Positions 7,436 through 15,653 of a DNA stretch of 45,649 nucleotides are shown in pieces. The stretch's first letter is position 1. The number at the start of each line of letters is the position of its first letter. The DNA is from Nocardia jejuensis NBRC 103114 (GTDB lineage Bacteria; Actinomycetota; Actinomycetes; Mycobacteriales; Mycobacteriaceae). The translations under genes and the position numbers were made by a program. Location: contig NZ_BDBU01000065.1 in assembly GCF_001613145.1 (NCBI RefSeq), positions 1 to 45,649 on the forward strand, written 5' to 3'. Under the pieces are notes generated by a model. The model saw only the letters and a list, made by a program, of their open reading frames with translations, was not told the origin of the DNA and made no database searches.

Positions 7436-8685
7436 ATCAGTCTGTATCCGAGGAGATTTCGGGCCGCATGTCTACCCGATCGGGCGCGTCGCGGCCGACG
7501 ATGAGCGGATTGCTGTCCGACGATCTGCTGAATCGGGTCCGTGAGCGGCTCGCGGACGGGACGGGGGATCCGGATCCGGGACGGGTTGCCGCGGCGCTGC
7601 GCGCGGAAGCGGGTGGCGTACTGGCGGATACGGACCTGCTGCGAGCCCTGCGGCTGCTGCAGACCGAACTCACCGGTGCGGGACTGCTCGAACCGCTCCT
7701 GCACGATCCGGAGGTGGCCGATGTATTGGTCACCGCACCGGATGCGGTGTGGGTGGACCGAGGTCACGGATTGTGCCGTGCGCCTGTGTGTTTCCCCGAT
7801 GAAGCTGCCGTTCGCAGGCTGGCGCAGCGGCTCGCGCTGTCGGCGGGTCGCCGCCTCGACGACGCTCAGCCCTGGGTGGACGGCCGGCTCTCGGGCTCCG
7901 AAGCCGCACTGGGCAATTCGTTCGGGGTGCGCCTGCACGCCGTGCTGTCGCCCGTCGCGCACGGCGGCACCTGTCTGTCCCTGCGCATCCTGCGCCCCGC
8001 CTCCCAGGGGCTCGATGTCCTCGCGGCGTCGGGTGCGATCTCCGCCGACGCGAAAGTCCTGCTGGAGCGCATAATCCGAGCCCGCCTCGCCTTCCTGGTC
8101 GTCGGAGGTACGGGCGCCGGAAAGACTACCCTGCTGTCGGCGCTGCTCGCCAAGGTCGACCCCGCGGAGCGGATCATCTGCGTGGAGGACGCCGCCGAAC
8201 TGGCCCCGCCCCATCCGCACGTGGTCCGCCTGGTGGCCCGTCCGCCGAATGTCGAAGGCGCAGGCGAGATCACCGTGCGAGACCTGGTTCGTCAAGCGCT
8301 CCGCATGCGCCCCGATCGAATAGTCGTGGGCGAGGTTCGAGGCGCCGAGGTGGTCGATCTCCTCACCGCCCTCAACACCGGCCACGACGGCGGTGCCGGG
8401 ACCGTCCACGCCAACTCTCCCCGGGAAGTCCCCGCTCGCCTCGAGGCGCTGGCCGCCCTCGGCGGCATGACCCGCGACGCCCTCCACAGTCAGCTGGCCG
8501 CCGCCATCCAGGTGATTCTCCATGTCCACCGCCACCCCGACGGCCACCGAACCCTCCGCGAAATCGGCCTGATCACCCGATCCACCACCCACGTCGACAT
8601 CATCCCCGCCTGGACCGCGGACGCTCGTGCGGCCCCGGCCGCTCACTCCCTCCGTGCCCTTCTCGATGAAAGGAGTCCCCGATGA
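7432..8685 (+). CDS. tadA: TadA/CpaF-type secretion ATPase
   Basis: Hexameric ATPase of the VirB11/CpaF family that powers assembly of Flp-type pili or a related secretion apparatus. The 417-residue chain has an N-terminal domain (to about residue 200) and a RecA-like domain with Walker A GGTGAGKTT near residue 225, an acidic box IICVEDAAEL, Walker B RPDRIVVGEVRG and the His box GAGTVHANS. It starts within the ssd stop (ATGA) and ends with an ATGA at 8682 behind a perfect AAAGGAG, which would normally be the start of tadB; here tadB begins 717 bp later. It equals Rv3659c by order. Confidence 0.93.
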   Translation: MNQSVSEEISGRMSTRSGASRPTMSGLLSDDLLNRVRERLADGTGDPDPGRVAAALRAEAGGVLADTDLLRALRLLQTELTGAGLLEPLLHDPEVADVLVTAPDAVWVDRGHGLCRAPVCFPDEAAVRRLAQRLALSAGRRLDDAQPWVDGRLSGSEAALGNSFGVRLHAVLSPVAHGGTCLSLRILRPASQGLDVLAASGAISADAKVLLERIIRARLAFLVVGGTGAGKTTLLSALLAKVDPAERIICVEDAAELAPPHPHVVRLVARPPNVEGAGEITVRDLVRQALRMRPDRIVVGEVRGAEVVDLLTALNTGHDGGAGTVHANSPREVPARLEALAALGGMTRDALHSQLAAAIQVILHVHRHPDGHRTLREIGLITRSTTHVDIIPAWTADARAAPAAHSLRALLDERSPR

Positions 8686-9344
8686 GCACGTCGGTCACCC
8701 GTCGCTTCGTCGATCTCGCGCTGCCGATCACTTCTCGGGTCCATGGAAGCCGCAGCACGTGGCGGCTCTCTGCTTTACCGGCGCGACTCCACCACTTCGG
8801 GGCCTCGTCGCCTGGGTCATCTCGCACATCACCCGGCCGCTTCCGAACCTGCTGTGCGGCGGTCGCATCCGGCAACGATGTATACCGATTCCCCGTCGTT
8901 GGTTTCGAGGCTCGCCTACGCGCAAGGCCGGGTACGGCATCGGCTGCTGGTTCGGGATCGGAGTGGTCTCGAGCATCACGACCGTGCCGGGCAGACGCCG
9001 AACGCTGTTTCCGCAGTGGCGGAGTCTGCGCTGTCGTCGATGTGGATGGTTGTGCATCACGCGGCGACCGGGGTCGCCGGCCACTGCGGTCGTCGGTCGA
9101 CCCTGTGGATGGGCATGAATTCCGCGGAAGCCCGCCTGGCGCGGTGCAGGTTCAGGCACGGCGGCGGGTGGAGAGTGCGGCGCCCGGTCCTCGAAGGTGC
9201 TCCGAGGCGTGGTGCATGAACAGGGATCAGCGGTGTGACAAGCCATTTCGGTGGCGGAGCGCGCAGCCTCCGGGCCTACGGTTCGCGCGGTATGGGATGT
9301 GTGGTCCGGGGGGCTCTGTGGAGCGCGGCGGAATTCTCCGATAG
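8682..9344 (+). CDS. Doubtful 220-residue ORF in the tadA-tadB spacer
   Basis: The start is well formed: ATG 8682 overlaps the tadA stop (ATGA) and follows AAAGGAG with a 6-nt spacer, and the frame closes 58 bp before tadB. Yet the product is rich in Arg, Ser and Gly, shows no domain or membrane segment I recognise, and its third codon positions are clearly less GC-rich than those of tadA or topA. Only the first 18 or so codons look like normal coding sequence. It may be a real unknown gene, a decayed gene, or the leftover tadB start cut off by inserted DNA. In M. tuberculosis, as I recall, tadA and tadB are adjacent. Confidence 0.3.
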   Translation: MSTSVTRRFVDLALPITSRVHGSRSTWRLSALPARLHHFGASSPGSSRTSPGRFRTCCAAVASGNDVYRFPVVGFEARLRARPGTASAAGSGSEWSRASRPCRADAERCFRSGGVCAVVDVDGCASRGDRGRRPLRSSVDPVDGHEFRGSPPGAVQVQARRRVESAAPGPRRCSEAWCMNRDQRCDKPFRWRSAQPPGLRFARYGMCGPGGSVERGGILR

Positions 9345-9402
9345 GGCGGCCCGGCTTCGGAAGTCTTCGAGACTGCTTCGCGCTGTGGAGAGTTGGGGAT
9401 GA

Positions 9403-10281
9403 ATGCTCGTCCTGCCGGAGTGGAGCGCGGGGCGGGGAGTTGTACAGCGGCGGGTGGGACGGAGGCTGCGGGTGAGTGCGTGCGGGCATTCGTGGGTGGT
9501 GTGGGTTTGTGTCGCGGGTGTGCTGGTGGCGTTGCCGGAGGGTGCGGGGCGGCGAAGGTTCAGGGTGGTGTTCGGAGCGCGGCAGGGACGGAAAGTGCCG
9601 GGGGTGAACGTGATTCGGGTGCTCTGCGGAGTCGCGTTGGTCGGCGTGGCGATGGTTTCGGGGGTGGGAACGGCGGTGGCGGCGGCGATGGTGTCGGCGA
9701 CGGTGTGGGTGCGGCGGCGCCGGGTGGTGCGGGAGCGGCGATGGGTGGCGGAGTGCGGGCGATTGTCGGAGGGGTTGGAGGCGGTGATCGGGGAGTTGCG
9801 GGTGGGGGCGCATCCGAGTGCGGCGGCGGAGGTGGCGGCATCGGAGATCGGGGGCGAGGTGGGGCGGGCGTTCGCGGTGAGCGCGGCTCGGAGTCGACTG
9901 GGTGGGTCGGGGGCCGAGGGGTTGCGGCGGCCGGATGCGGTGGTGGCGGGGGAGCTGGCCCGGATCGCGGAGGCATGGCTGGTGGCCGAGCGACACGGGC
10001 TGGCGCTGGCGGAACTGCTCGCGGCGGCGCGAGCGGATCTGCTCGGGCGCAGACGGTTCCGAGATCGGACACGAGCGGCGCTGGCGGGTGCACACGCCAC
10101 CGCGGCGGTACTGGCGCTGCTTCCGGTGCTCGGGATCGGGCTCGGTCAGATGATGGGGGCCGCGCCGCTGCGAGTGCTGTTCGTGACTCCGCTCGGCGGG
10201 TTGCTACTCCCGCTGGGAGCCGGGCTCACCTGTGCGGGATTGCTGTGGACAGATGTGATCACCGCGAAGGTGCTGCGCTGA
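9403..10281 (+). CDS. tadB: TadB-like type II/IV secretion inner-membrane protein
   Basis: A platform protein of the Tad-like apparatus (T2SF/GspF fold). The 292 residues contain an N-terminal hydrophobic segment (WVVWVCVAGVLVALP), a second long one (residues about 70-95), a cytosolic helical T2SF domain with RLSEGLEAVIGELRVGAHP, and two C-terminal membrane helices (VLALLPVLGIGLGQMMG and LGGLLLPLGAGLTCAGLLW). The start is uncertain: ATG 9403 has GGGG four bases upstream, and an in-frame GTG near 9604 would remove the first helix. It is full-length for the family, so the spacer in front is extra DNA rather than missing tadB. It matches Rv3658c by order. Confidence 0.85.
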   Translation: MLVLPEWSAGRGVVQRRVGRRLRVSACGHSWVVWVCVAGVLVALPEGAGRRRFRVVFGARQGRKVPGVNVIRVLCGVALVGVAMVSGVGTAVAAAMVSATVWVRRRRVVRERRWVAECGRLSEGLEAVIGELRVGAHPSAAAEVAASEIGGEVGRAFAVSAARSRLGGSGAEGLRRPDAVVAGELARIAEAWLVAERHGLALAELLAAARADLLGRRRFRDRTRAALAGAHATAAVLALLPVLGIGLGQMMGAAPLRVLFVTPLGGLLLPLGAGLTCAGLLWTDVITAKVLR

Positions 10282-10406
10282 GGCGGTCTCCTCCGCGTCT
10301 CCGAATGCGCTGGGACGCTCTCGTTCTCGCACCGCTGGGCATCAGCCGAGCGTGATCGGTATCGCAGGGGTTGTGGATGGTTGTGGAATTCGGAGAAGGG
10401 GCTGAG

Positions 10407-11009
10407 GTGAGCGCACTTTCGGGAGCGGCGGTGCCGGCGGCGGTGGCGCTGCTGATCTTGCCGGGGCGGGTCGGTGCGGTGCGGCGGTTGCGGCGAATGA
10501 CCGAATCGGGGCGAGAAGGGATGCGGCAGGAGCGGTTCGGGCGGGAGACGGCGGATCCGCTGGGGGTCGCGGGGACGCTCGATCTGTTCGCGGCGTGCCT
10601 GCGGGCGGGATTGCCGACCGGAGCCGCGGCCGGAGCGGTCGGGGCGGGGGCGCCGGAGCCGTTGGGATCGGTATTGCGGCGGGCGGCGGATCTGCTGGCG
10701 CTGGGGGCGGATTCGTTATCGGTGTGGGAGCAGGCGTCGGCGGGGTGCACGGACGAGGCGGCGGGGGCTTTGGCGCGGATGGCTCGGCGGTCGGCCCGAT
10801 CCGGGGCCGGATTGGCCTCGGCGGTGGCGGAATTGGCGCAGCAGCGGCGCACCGAGATCGAGGATGCGGCGGCGGCCCGGGCCGAGCGGGCGGGAGTGCT
10901 CATCGGCGGCCCGCTCGGACTGTGCTTCCTGCCCGCGTTCCTGTGCCTGGGGATAGTGCCGGTCGTGATCGGGCTCGCGGGCCGGGTGCTGGGGGAGGGA
11001 CTGCTGTGA
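10407..11009 (+). CDS. tadC: TadC-like type II/IV secretion inner-membrane protein
   Basis: The second platform protein of the Tad-like apparatus, about 200 residues, short compared with proteobacterial TadC but normal for actinobacteria. It shows an N-terminal membrane helix (AVPAAVALLILPGRVGAV), a T2SF helical domain (LDLFAACLRAGLPTGAAAGAV) and a C-terminal hydrophobic segment (VLIGGPLGLCFLPAFLCLGIVPVVIGLAG, shown here only as its position near residues 160-190). GTG 10407 is chosen because GAAGGGG lies five bases upstream; ATG 10377 is the alternative. It matches Rv3657c by order. Confidence 0.8.
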   Translation: MSALSGAAVPAAVALLILPGRVGAVRRLRRMTESGREGMRQERFGRETADPLGVAGTLDLFAACLRAGLPTGAAAGAVGAGAPEPLGSVLRRAADLLALGADSLSVWEQASAGCTDEAAGALARMARRSARSGAGLASAVAELAQQRRTEIEDAAAARAERAGVLIGGPLGLCFLPAFLCLGIVPVVIGLAGRVLGEGLL

Positions 11010-11066
11010 GGACCGAGGACCGTACCGGTGCGGAGCGACCGTATCGGGAGGAGAGAAGGGGCGACC

Positions 11067-11279
11067 ATGGGATCGACACTGCGGAATCTGGGGTGGGAGT
11101 TGCGCACTCGGCTGCTGCTCACGACGGGAGAGGCGGGGATGAGCACCGCGGAGTACGCCATCGGGACCATCGCGGCGGCCGCGTTCGGGGCCGTCCTCTA
11201 CGGGGTGGTCACCGGCGACAGCATCGTCAACGCGCTGACCAAGATCATCGACAAGGCCTTGCAGACCTCGACGCGCTGA
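11067..11279 (+). CDS. Flp-type pilin-like protein (DUF4244)
   Basis: A 70-residue pilin-like protein, probably the structural subunit of the Tad-like system. The motif EAG-MSTAEYAIGTIAAAAFG is the class IVb prepilin processing site: Gly at -1, Glu at +5 and Tyr at +6, followed by the hydrophobic assembly helix. The start ATG 11067 is preceded by GGGAGGAG and GAAGGGG. The G-rich leader (GGGAGGA at 11046-11052) is complementary to TCCTCCC in the second loop of the 6C RNA. No prepilin peptidase gene lies in this window. It matches Rv3656c. Confidence 0.9.
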   Translation: MGSTLRNLGWELRTRLLLTTGEAGMSTAEYAIGTIAAAAFGAVLYGVVTGDSIVNALTKIIDKALQTSTR

Positions 11280-11308
11280 CCGGCGCGGCCCACGGTGGGG
11301 ATCGGGGC

Positions 11309-11629
11309 ATGGCGACCGTCGAGGCGGCGATCGCGCTGGCGGCGCTCACCGCGGTGTTGGTGCTGTGTGCCGGCGCACTGCTGGCGGCCACGGCCCAGGT
11401 GCGGTGTGTGGATGCCGCGCGGGAGGCGGCCCGACTGGCGGCGCGGGGCGAGGAAGAAAGGGCGACCGTGGTGGCGCGGCAGGTCGCGCCACCACACGCC
11501 GTGGTGACGTTGCTGGTCGACGGTGAATCGGTACTGGCCGAGGTGAGTGCCCGGGCCCCGCTGCTGCCGCTGACCCTGCGCGCATCGGCGGTGGCGGCGC
11601 GGGAACCGATGGCGTCAGGTGTGAAGTGA
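11309..11629 (+). CDS. tadE: TadE-like pseudopilin
   Basis: A 106-residue minor-pilin-like protein. It begins MATVEAAIALAALTAVLVLC, the TadE-type hydrophobic N-terminus with a Glu at position 5, then a C-terminal domain of about 70 residues. The residue coded just before the ATG is Gly, so the chosen ATG sits where a prepilin peptidase would cut; a start slightly upstream would give a leader peptide, but no ATG, GTG or TTG is present there. GGTGGGG lies eight bases upstream of the ATG. It lies 29 bp after the pilin gene and overlaps the next gene by 4 bases (GTGA). It matches Rv3655c. Confidence 0.85.
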   Translation: MATVEAAIALAALTAVLVLCAGALLAATAQVRCVDAAREAARLAARGEEERATVVARQVAPPHAVVTLLVDGESVLAEVSARAPLLPLTLRASAVAAREPMASGVK

Positions 11630-11985
11630 AACACCGTGGCGACGAGTCCGGCGGGGTGACGGTGACGGCCTGTCTGGCGCTGCTGGCCCTGGTCGCGGTG
11701 ACGGTGCTGATGGCACAGCTCGGGGTCGCCGTGGTGGGTCGTCACCGGGCGCAGGCCGCGGCCGACCTGGCCGCGCTCGCCGCCGCGGGCGGACTCGTCG
11801 CGGGCACGCAACTCGCATGCGCGCGGGCGGAAGAGATCGCATCTCGAATGGGTGCGCAAGTGTTGACATGCGTACCCGTGGATTGGGATGTGACGGTCAC
11901 TGTGCGAGTGCGAATGCCGCCGGGTCCACTGGGTAGTCGAGAGCTACACGCGCGGGCGCGGGCGGGACCGGTCGAGGATAGGTAG
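11626..11985 (+). CDS. TadE-like protein of the helicase/secretion neighbourhood (Rv3654c type)
   Basis: A 119-residue protein with one N-terminal membrane helix (VTVTACLALLALVAVTVLMA), then an Ala-rich segment (RAQAAADLAALAAAGG) typical of TadG/Rv3654c-like proteins, then a short beta-rich tail. The GTG start overlaps the tadE stop (GTGA). It is the last gene of the Tad-like operon. The family is known as the helicase/secretion neighbourhood TadE-like group because, as here, a DEAD-box helicase gene lies next to it. Its role in the pilus is not established. Confidence 0.82.
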   Translation: MKHRGDESGGVTVTACLALLALVAVTVLMAQLGVAVVGRHRAQAAADLAALAAAGGLVAGTQLACARAEEIASRMGAQVLTCVPVDWDVTVTVRVRMPPGPLGSRELHARARAGPVEDR

Positions 11986-12341
11986 GAGGCATTATCTCGT
12001 ACCGAGCGGTTGGTTAGAATTGACGATGGCGCAGGCCACATCTTCGGTCGATCAATACCGATATTCGATGAATCCCAGCGGCGGAATTGTTTGGATCCCG
12101 AGCGCTTTCCTATTCGCGACGGAAGTCGGATTCGAAAGAATGCACAGGTAAATGCGCTGACGACATTATCGAACGGGGCAATCCTCCAGTTAACAGGATG
12201 ACTTCCCTCTTTATTCGACTCGCGCCGCACGGTCGGACCGCCGGGATCGGGCGGTACGACACGCCGCCCGGTACTTCCCAGCTCACAGGTGCCAACCGCT
12301 TGGTCGGGTGTAGCTCCGATGTCGCTCGGGCCTCGGGCGCG
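11986..12341. other. Intergenic region of lowered GC between convergent operons
   Basis: About 350 bp between the Tad operon and the helicase gene, visibly poorer in GC than its flanks. Apart from the possible small ORF at 12026 I see an AGGAGG at its left edge without a start codon behind it, and no clear terminator. In M. tuberculosis this junction holds PE/PE_PGRS genes (recalled), so it is a variable site. Confidence 0.5.
12026..12151 (+). CDS. Possible 41-aa leaderless small protein
   Basis: In the GC-poorer gap between the Tad operon and the convergent helicase gene, TAGAAT (12015-12020) lies five bases before an ATG opening a 41-codon frame (MAQATSSVDQYRYSMNPSGG...) ending TAA. The residue mix looks protein-like (Trp, Tyr, Phe, Met; few Arg) rather than a shadow frame. 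No family is recognised and no Shine-Dalgarno is seen. This is weak evidence. Confidence 0.25.
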   Translation: MAQATSSVDQYRYSMNPSGGIVWIPSAFLFATEVGFERMHR

Positions 12342-14738
12342 TCACGGTTGGGTGTGGCACCCGTCACCATCGCCCAGTTCTGTGAGCACCGCGGTGAGTA
12401 GCCGGGCCGCGCCCGCCTTGTCCAGCGGGTTGTTGCCGTTTCCGCACTTCGGCGACTGCACACAGGACGGACAGCCGTTCGCGCAGCCGCAGGATGCGAT
12501 GGCCGCCAAGGTCGCCGACAGCCACCCGCGCAGTCGCTCGAAGCCGCGCTCGGCGAAGCCCGCTCCACCCGGGTGTCCGTCGTAGACGAACACGGTAGGC
12601 AGTCCGGTATCGGGATGCTCGGCCGTCGACACTCCACCGATATCCCAGCGATCGCAGGTCGCGACCAGGGGAAGCATGCCGATCGCGGCGTGTTCGGCCG
12701 CGTGCAGCGCGCCCGCCGCCGCTCGCGGATCGATGCCGGCCCGGGCCAGCAGGCCCGGTGTGACGGTATAGAGGACAGCCCGGGTGGGCAGTGTTTGCGC
12801 GGGCAGATCCAGCGCGATCATGTCCAGGACCTCGCCGCTGGGCAGCCGCCGCAGATAGCCCACGACCTGCCTGGTCACCAGTACCTGCGCCAAACCCGTG
12901 GTCACCGAGCCGTGCACCCGATGCTCGGTCATCTCCTCGATCTCGATCGTGGTGATCGCCCGGGCGCTGGTGTTCCAGCCCGGAGTCTCGGCGTGGACCA
13001 GCGCCACACCCTCCTCGAGATCCAGCTCGTCGACCACGAAGGATTCACCTTGATGCAGGTGAACGGCACCTTCGTGCAGGGTGGCCGGAGCCCGGCCGGC
13101 GTCGGTGGTGCCCAGCATGCGCCCGGTCTCGCCGTCGACGATCGCCACCGCGGTGCCGATCCCGCCGCGCACGTCCACCGCGTCGTGCGGGTGCGTATCG
13201 GCGGTGACGAACCAGCGGGCGGTCCCGTTGCGCCCGGCGCCCGGCCGCCGTCGGATCAAACCCTGTCCGGCCAGGTCGGAGAGTAGATCCCAGGCCTCGA
13301 ACGCGTGCACCTCGGCGTCGGTGAGCGGCTGTTCCATGGCCGCGCAGAGCAGATGCGGGCCCAATACATAAGGATTGTGCGGATCGGTGATGCTGGCTTC
13401 GAGCGGTCGTCCGAGCAGTGCTTCCGGGTGATGCACGAGGTAGGTGTCCAGCGGGTCGTCACGGGCGATGAGCAGCACCAATGACCCCTGCGTGCGGCGT
13501 CCGGCCCGCCCGGCCTGCTGCCAGAACGAGGCCACCGTGCCCGGATATCCCGCGACCACGACGGCATCGAGCCCGGCGATGTCCACGCCCAGCTCCAGCG
13601 CGTTGGTGGTGGCCACGCCGACCAGGGAACCCTCGGACAGGGCCGTCTCCAGCGCCCGTCGATCCTCGGCGAGGTATCCGGCCCGGTAGGCGGCCACCCG
13701 TTCGGGCAGCGTCGTATCGACCTCGGCCAGCAGCCTGCGCGTATCCATGGCGATCGCCTCCGCGCCGCGCCGGGACCGTACGAAGGTGAGGGTGCGTGCG
13801 CCCTCCGAGACCAGATCAGCCATCACCTTGGCAGCCTCCGACCCGGCCGATCTGCGCACTGCCGCACCGTTTTCCCCGGTCACGCCCCCGCCGAGCAGCG
13901 GCGGCTCCCACAGTGCGACCGTTCTGGACCCCTGCGGCGATCCGTCCTCGGTGACCGCGACGCAGGGCGCGCCGATCAGTCGCGACGCCGTGGCCGCCGG
14001 GTCCGCGGTGGTGGCCGAGCACAGTACGAATACGGGATTCGCCCCGTACCGCTCGGCGATTCGCCGCAGCCGCCGCAGTACCAGCGCCACATGCGATCCG
14101 AAGACGCCCCGGTAGGTGTGGCATTCGTCGATCACGATGTAGCGCAGCTGTCGCAGCAATCGGCCCCAGCGCTCGTGCGACCTCAGCATTCCGATGTGCA
14201 GCATGTCCGGATTGGTGAAGACCCAGCGGCCGTGCGCGCGCACCCACTGCCTGATCTCCGGGGGCGTATCGCCGTCATAGGGCGCGGGGTGGATGCCGCG
14301 TAGCGGATCGTCGCTGGTCAGCTCGTTGACCATGCGGAGCTGATCGGCTCCGAGCGCTTTGGTGGGCGATATATATAGGGCTGTCGCACGAGGGTCGTTC
14401 TGTAATGCGGTGAGGATCGGCAACTGATAGGCCAGGGACTTGCCCGACGCGGTTCCCGTGGACACGACCACGTGTTGACCGCTCGCGGCCAGGTCAGCGG
14501 CCTGACTCTGATGAATCCAGGGTGCGTGCACGCCGTTCGCGCGGACCGCGGCGATCACATCGGGAGATGTCCATTCGGGCCATTCCGTGACCTGGGCGAC
14601 CCGGGCCGGCAGCTCGCTGAGGTGGGTGAGTCGGGGGTCCTGAGTTCCCGTGCCGAGTAGGACACGATTCAGCAACGATCGCCCATAGCTGCTGTCGTCC
14701 GCGGGGTGCACGAGCGCCGAGGGGTCTGCCGGATTCAT
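12342..14738 (-). CDS. mrfA: DEAD/DEAH-box helicase with DUF1998/MZB domain (MrfA-like)
   Basis: A superfamily 2 DNA helicase of about 798 residues. In order it has a Q-motif-like start, Walker A STGTASGKS, Walker B IDECH, motif III CSATT, motif VI QQAGRAGRR, and a C-terminal MZB/DUF1998 domain ending with the tetracysteine set CGCANGCPSCVQSPKCG, which binds zinc in this family. Bacillus subtilis MrfA acts in repair of mitomycin adducts, so a role in DNA repair is likely by homology. I favour the ATG at 14738 (MNPADPSAL); an ATG at 14804 would add 22 residues. It is transcribed away from cspA. It equals Rv3649 by order. Confidence 0.9.
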   Translation of the reverse strand: MNPADPSALVHPADDSSYGRSLLNRVLLGTGTQDPRLTHLSELPARVAQVTEWPEWTSPDVIAAVRANGVHAPWIHQSQAADLAASGQHVVVSTGTASGKSLAYQLPILTALQNDPRATALYISPTKALGADQLRMVNELTSDDPLRGIHPAPYDGDTPPEIRQWVRAHGRWVFTNPDMLHIGMLRSHERWGRLLRQLRYIVIDECHTYRGVFGSHVALVLRRLRRIAERYGANPVFVLCSATTADPAATASRLIGAPCVAVTEDGSPQGSRTVALWEPPLLGGGVTGENGAAVRRSAGSEAAKVMADLVSEGARTLTFVRSRRGAEAIAMDTRRLLAEVDTTLPERVAAYRAGYLAEDRRALETALSEGSLVGVATTNALELGVDIAGLDAVVVAGYPGTVASFWQQAGRAGRRTQGSLVLLIARDDPLDTYLVHHPEALLGRPLEASITDPHNPYVLGPHLLCAAMEQPLTDAEVHAFEAWDLLSDLAGQGLIRRRPGAGRNGTARWFVTADTHPHDAVDVRGGIGTAVAIVDGETGRMLGTTDAGRAPATLHEGAVHLHQGESFVVDELDLEEGVALVHAETPGWNTSARAITTIEIEEMTEHRVHGSVTTGLAQVLVTRQVVGYLRRLPSGEVLDMIALDLPAQTLPTRAVLYTVTPGLLARAGIDPRAAAGALHAAEHAAIGMLPLVATCDRWDIGGVSTAEHPDTGLPTVFVYDGHPGGAGFAERGFERLRGWLSATLAAIASCGCANGCPSCVQSPKCGNGNNPLDKAGAARLLTAVLTELGDGDGCHTQP

Positions 14739-15173
14739 CGAACCGTTGCTGCGGGACGCGCCAGGTGTGCGAGATGTGTGTATGTCCGCTGCCCTACCTG
14801 CCATTTCACTACAGAGTAGCGACCCGCCTCCAAGCCAGTTTGCCGGATGCTCGCTCTGTTATCGGGAAGCAAACCTACTTCAAGTTCGGATTTGGGCATT
14901 ATGCCCCTCACCTGCGCATTCGCAAGATCAACTTTTTTGCAAATTGTCGGTAACTCAGCTGTTGAATTGCGGGAAGACATGGTTCACTGGTTCCTGGTCG
15001 CAAGCTTCTGTGTTCGAGGGAACGGATCCAAAGTCCAAACCATCAGCAGGATCGATGTTGCGAACGGTGTACTGATAGCTTTCCTGCAGGGGGAACAGAG
15101 TACAGCGGTCTCAACGGACCCGGTGGATGAACCTACTTGTCTACCGTTCCGGTATGGAAAGAGAAGGAACAGA
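14739..15173. other. Divergent helicase-cspA intergenic region with long cspA leader
   Basis: About 430 bp of lowered GC, including an AT-rich stretch (TTTTTTGCAAATTG near 14931-14945). It holds two perfect short palindromes: GGGCAT-T-ATGCCC (14894-14906) and TACCG-TTC-CGGTA (15142-15154). The second lies 20 bp before the cspA start and could form a hairpin near the ribosome site of a cold-shock mRNA (inference). I could not fix a promoter. Confidence 0.4.
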
Positions 15174-15377
15174 ATGGCACAGGGAACTGTGAAGTGGTTC
15201 AACGCGGAGAAGGGGTTCGGCTTCATCGCGCCCGAGGACGGCTCCGCTGACGTCTTCGTCCACTACTCCGAGATCCAGGGTTCGGGTTTCCGCACCCTCG
15301 AGGAGAACCAGAAGGTCGAGTTCGAGGTCGGTCAGGGTACCAAGGGGCCACAGGCCACCGGTGTCCGCGCGCTCTGA
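15174..15377 (+). CDS. cspA: Cold-shock protein (CspA family)
   Basis: A 67-residue single cold-shock domain: MAQGTVKWFNAEKGFGFI carries RNP1 (KGFGFI) and VFVHY is RNP2. It binds single-stranded RNA and DNA and acts as an RNA chaperone. The start ATG 15174 follows GAGAAGGA with good spacing. It has a long GC-poor leader, usual for cold-shock genes, and a strong 13-bp hairpin after the stop. The position next to the helicase and topA matches M. tuberculosis cspA (Rv3648c). Confidence 0.95.
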   Translation: MAQGTVKWFNAEKGFGFIAPEDGSADVFVHYSEIQGSGFRTLEENQKVEFEVGQGTKGPQATGVRAL

Positions 15378-15403
15378 TTAGAGCGGGCCAACCCACAGGT
15401 TCC

Positions 15404-15432
15404 GTCCCCCATCGCCACAGGCGGTGGGGGAC
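15404..15432 (+). terminator. Hairpin terminator of cspA
   Basis: GTCCCCCATCGCC (15404-15416) pairs with GGCGGTGGGGGAC (15420-15432) through 13 bp with one T-G pair and an ACA loop, 26 bp after the cspA stop. There is no T-run. Confidence 0.65.
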
Positions 15433-15567
15433 GACCCATATCTGGACCCACTACACTCGGGTCAGCCATAGTGACTGCGTGCAGGTCACTTGTAAGGATC
15501 AGTCCCGGGGAACATCGTCGCTGTGACCGAGCCGCGGCTATTGAACAGGGTATAAACGTTGCTGGCA

Positions 15568-15584
15568 GCGATATATGTAATCGC
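15568..15584. promoter_or_regulatory. Inverted repeat and -10-like box in topA upstream region
   Basis: GCGAT-N7-ATCGC (15568-15584) lies 70 bp before the topA start, shortly after a TATAAA box at 15551-15556 that could be a -10. The -35 is weak. Supercoiling or protein control is speculative. Confidence 0.3.
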
Positions 15585-15653
15585 AGCCGCTTGCCCCAGC
15601 CGCATATCGGGCGCACCAGGCGCCGCGCGGATCGAGAGGAAAGGTGTTCGCCG

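Noticed and set aside
8728..10095. 455-codon minus-strand frame opposite tadB and the spacer
   Set aside because: Pro/Arg/His-rich shadow frame of G-rich tadB; no start signal, no motifs.
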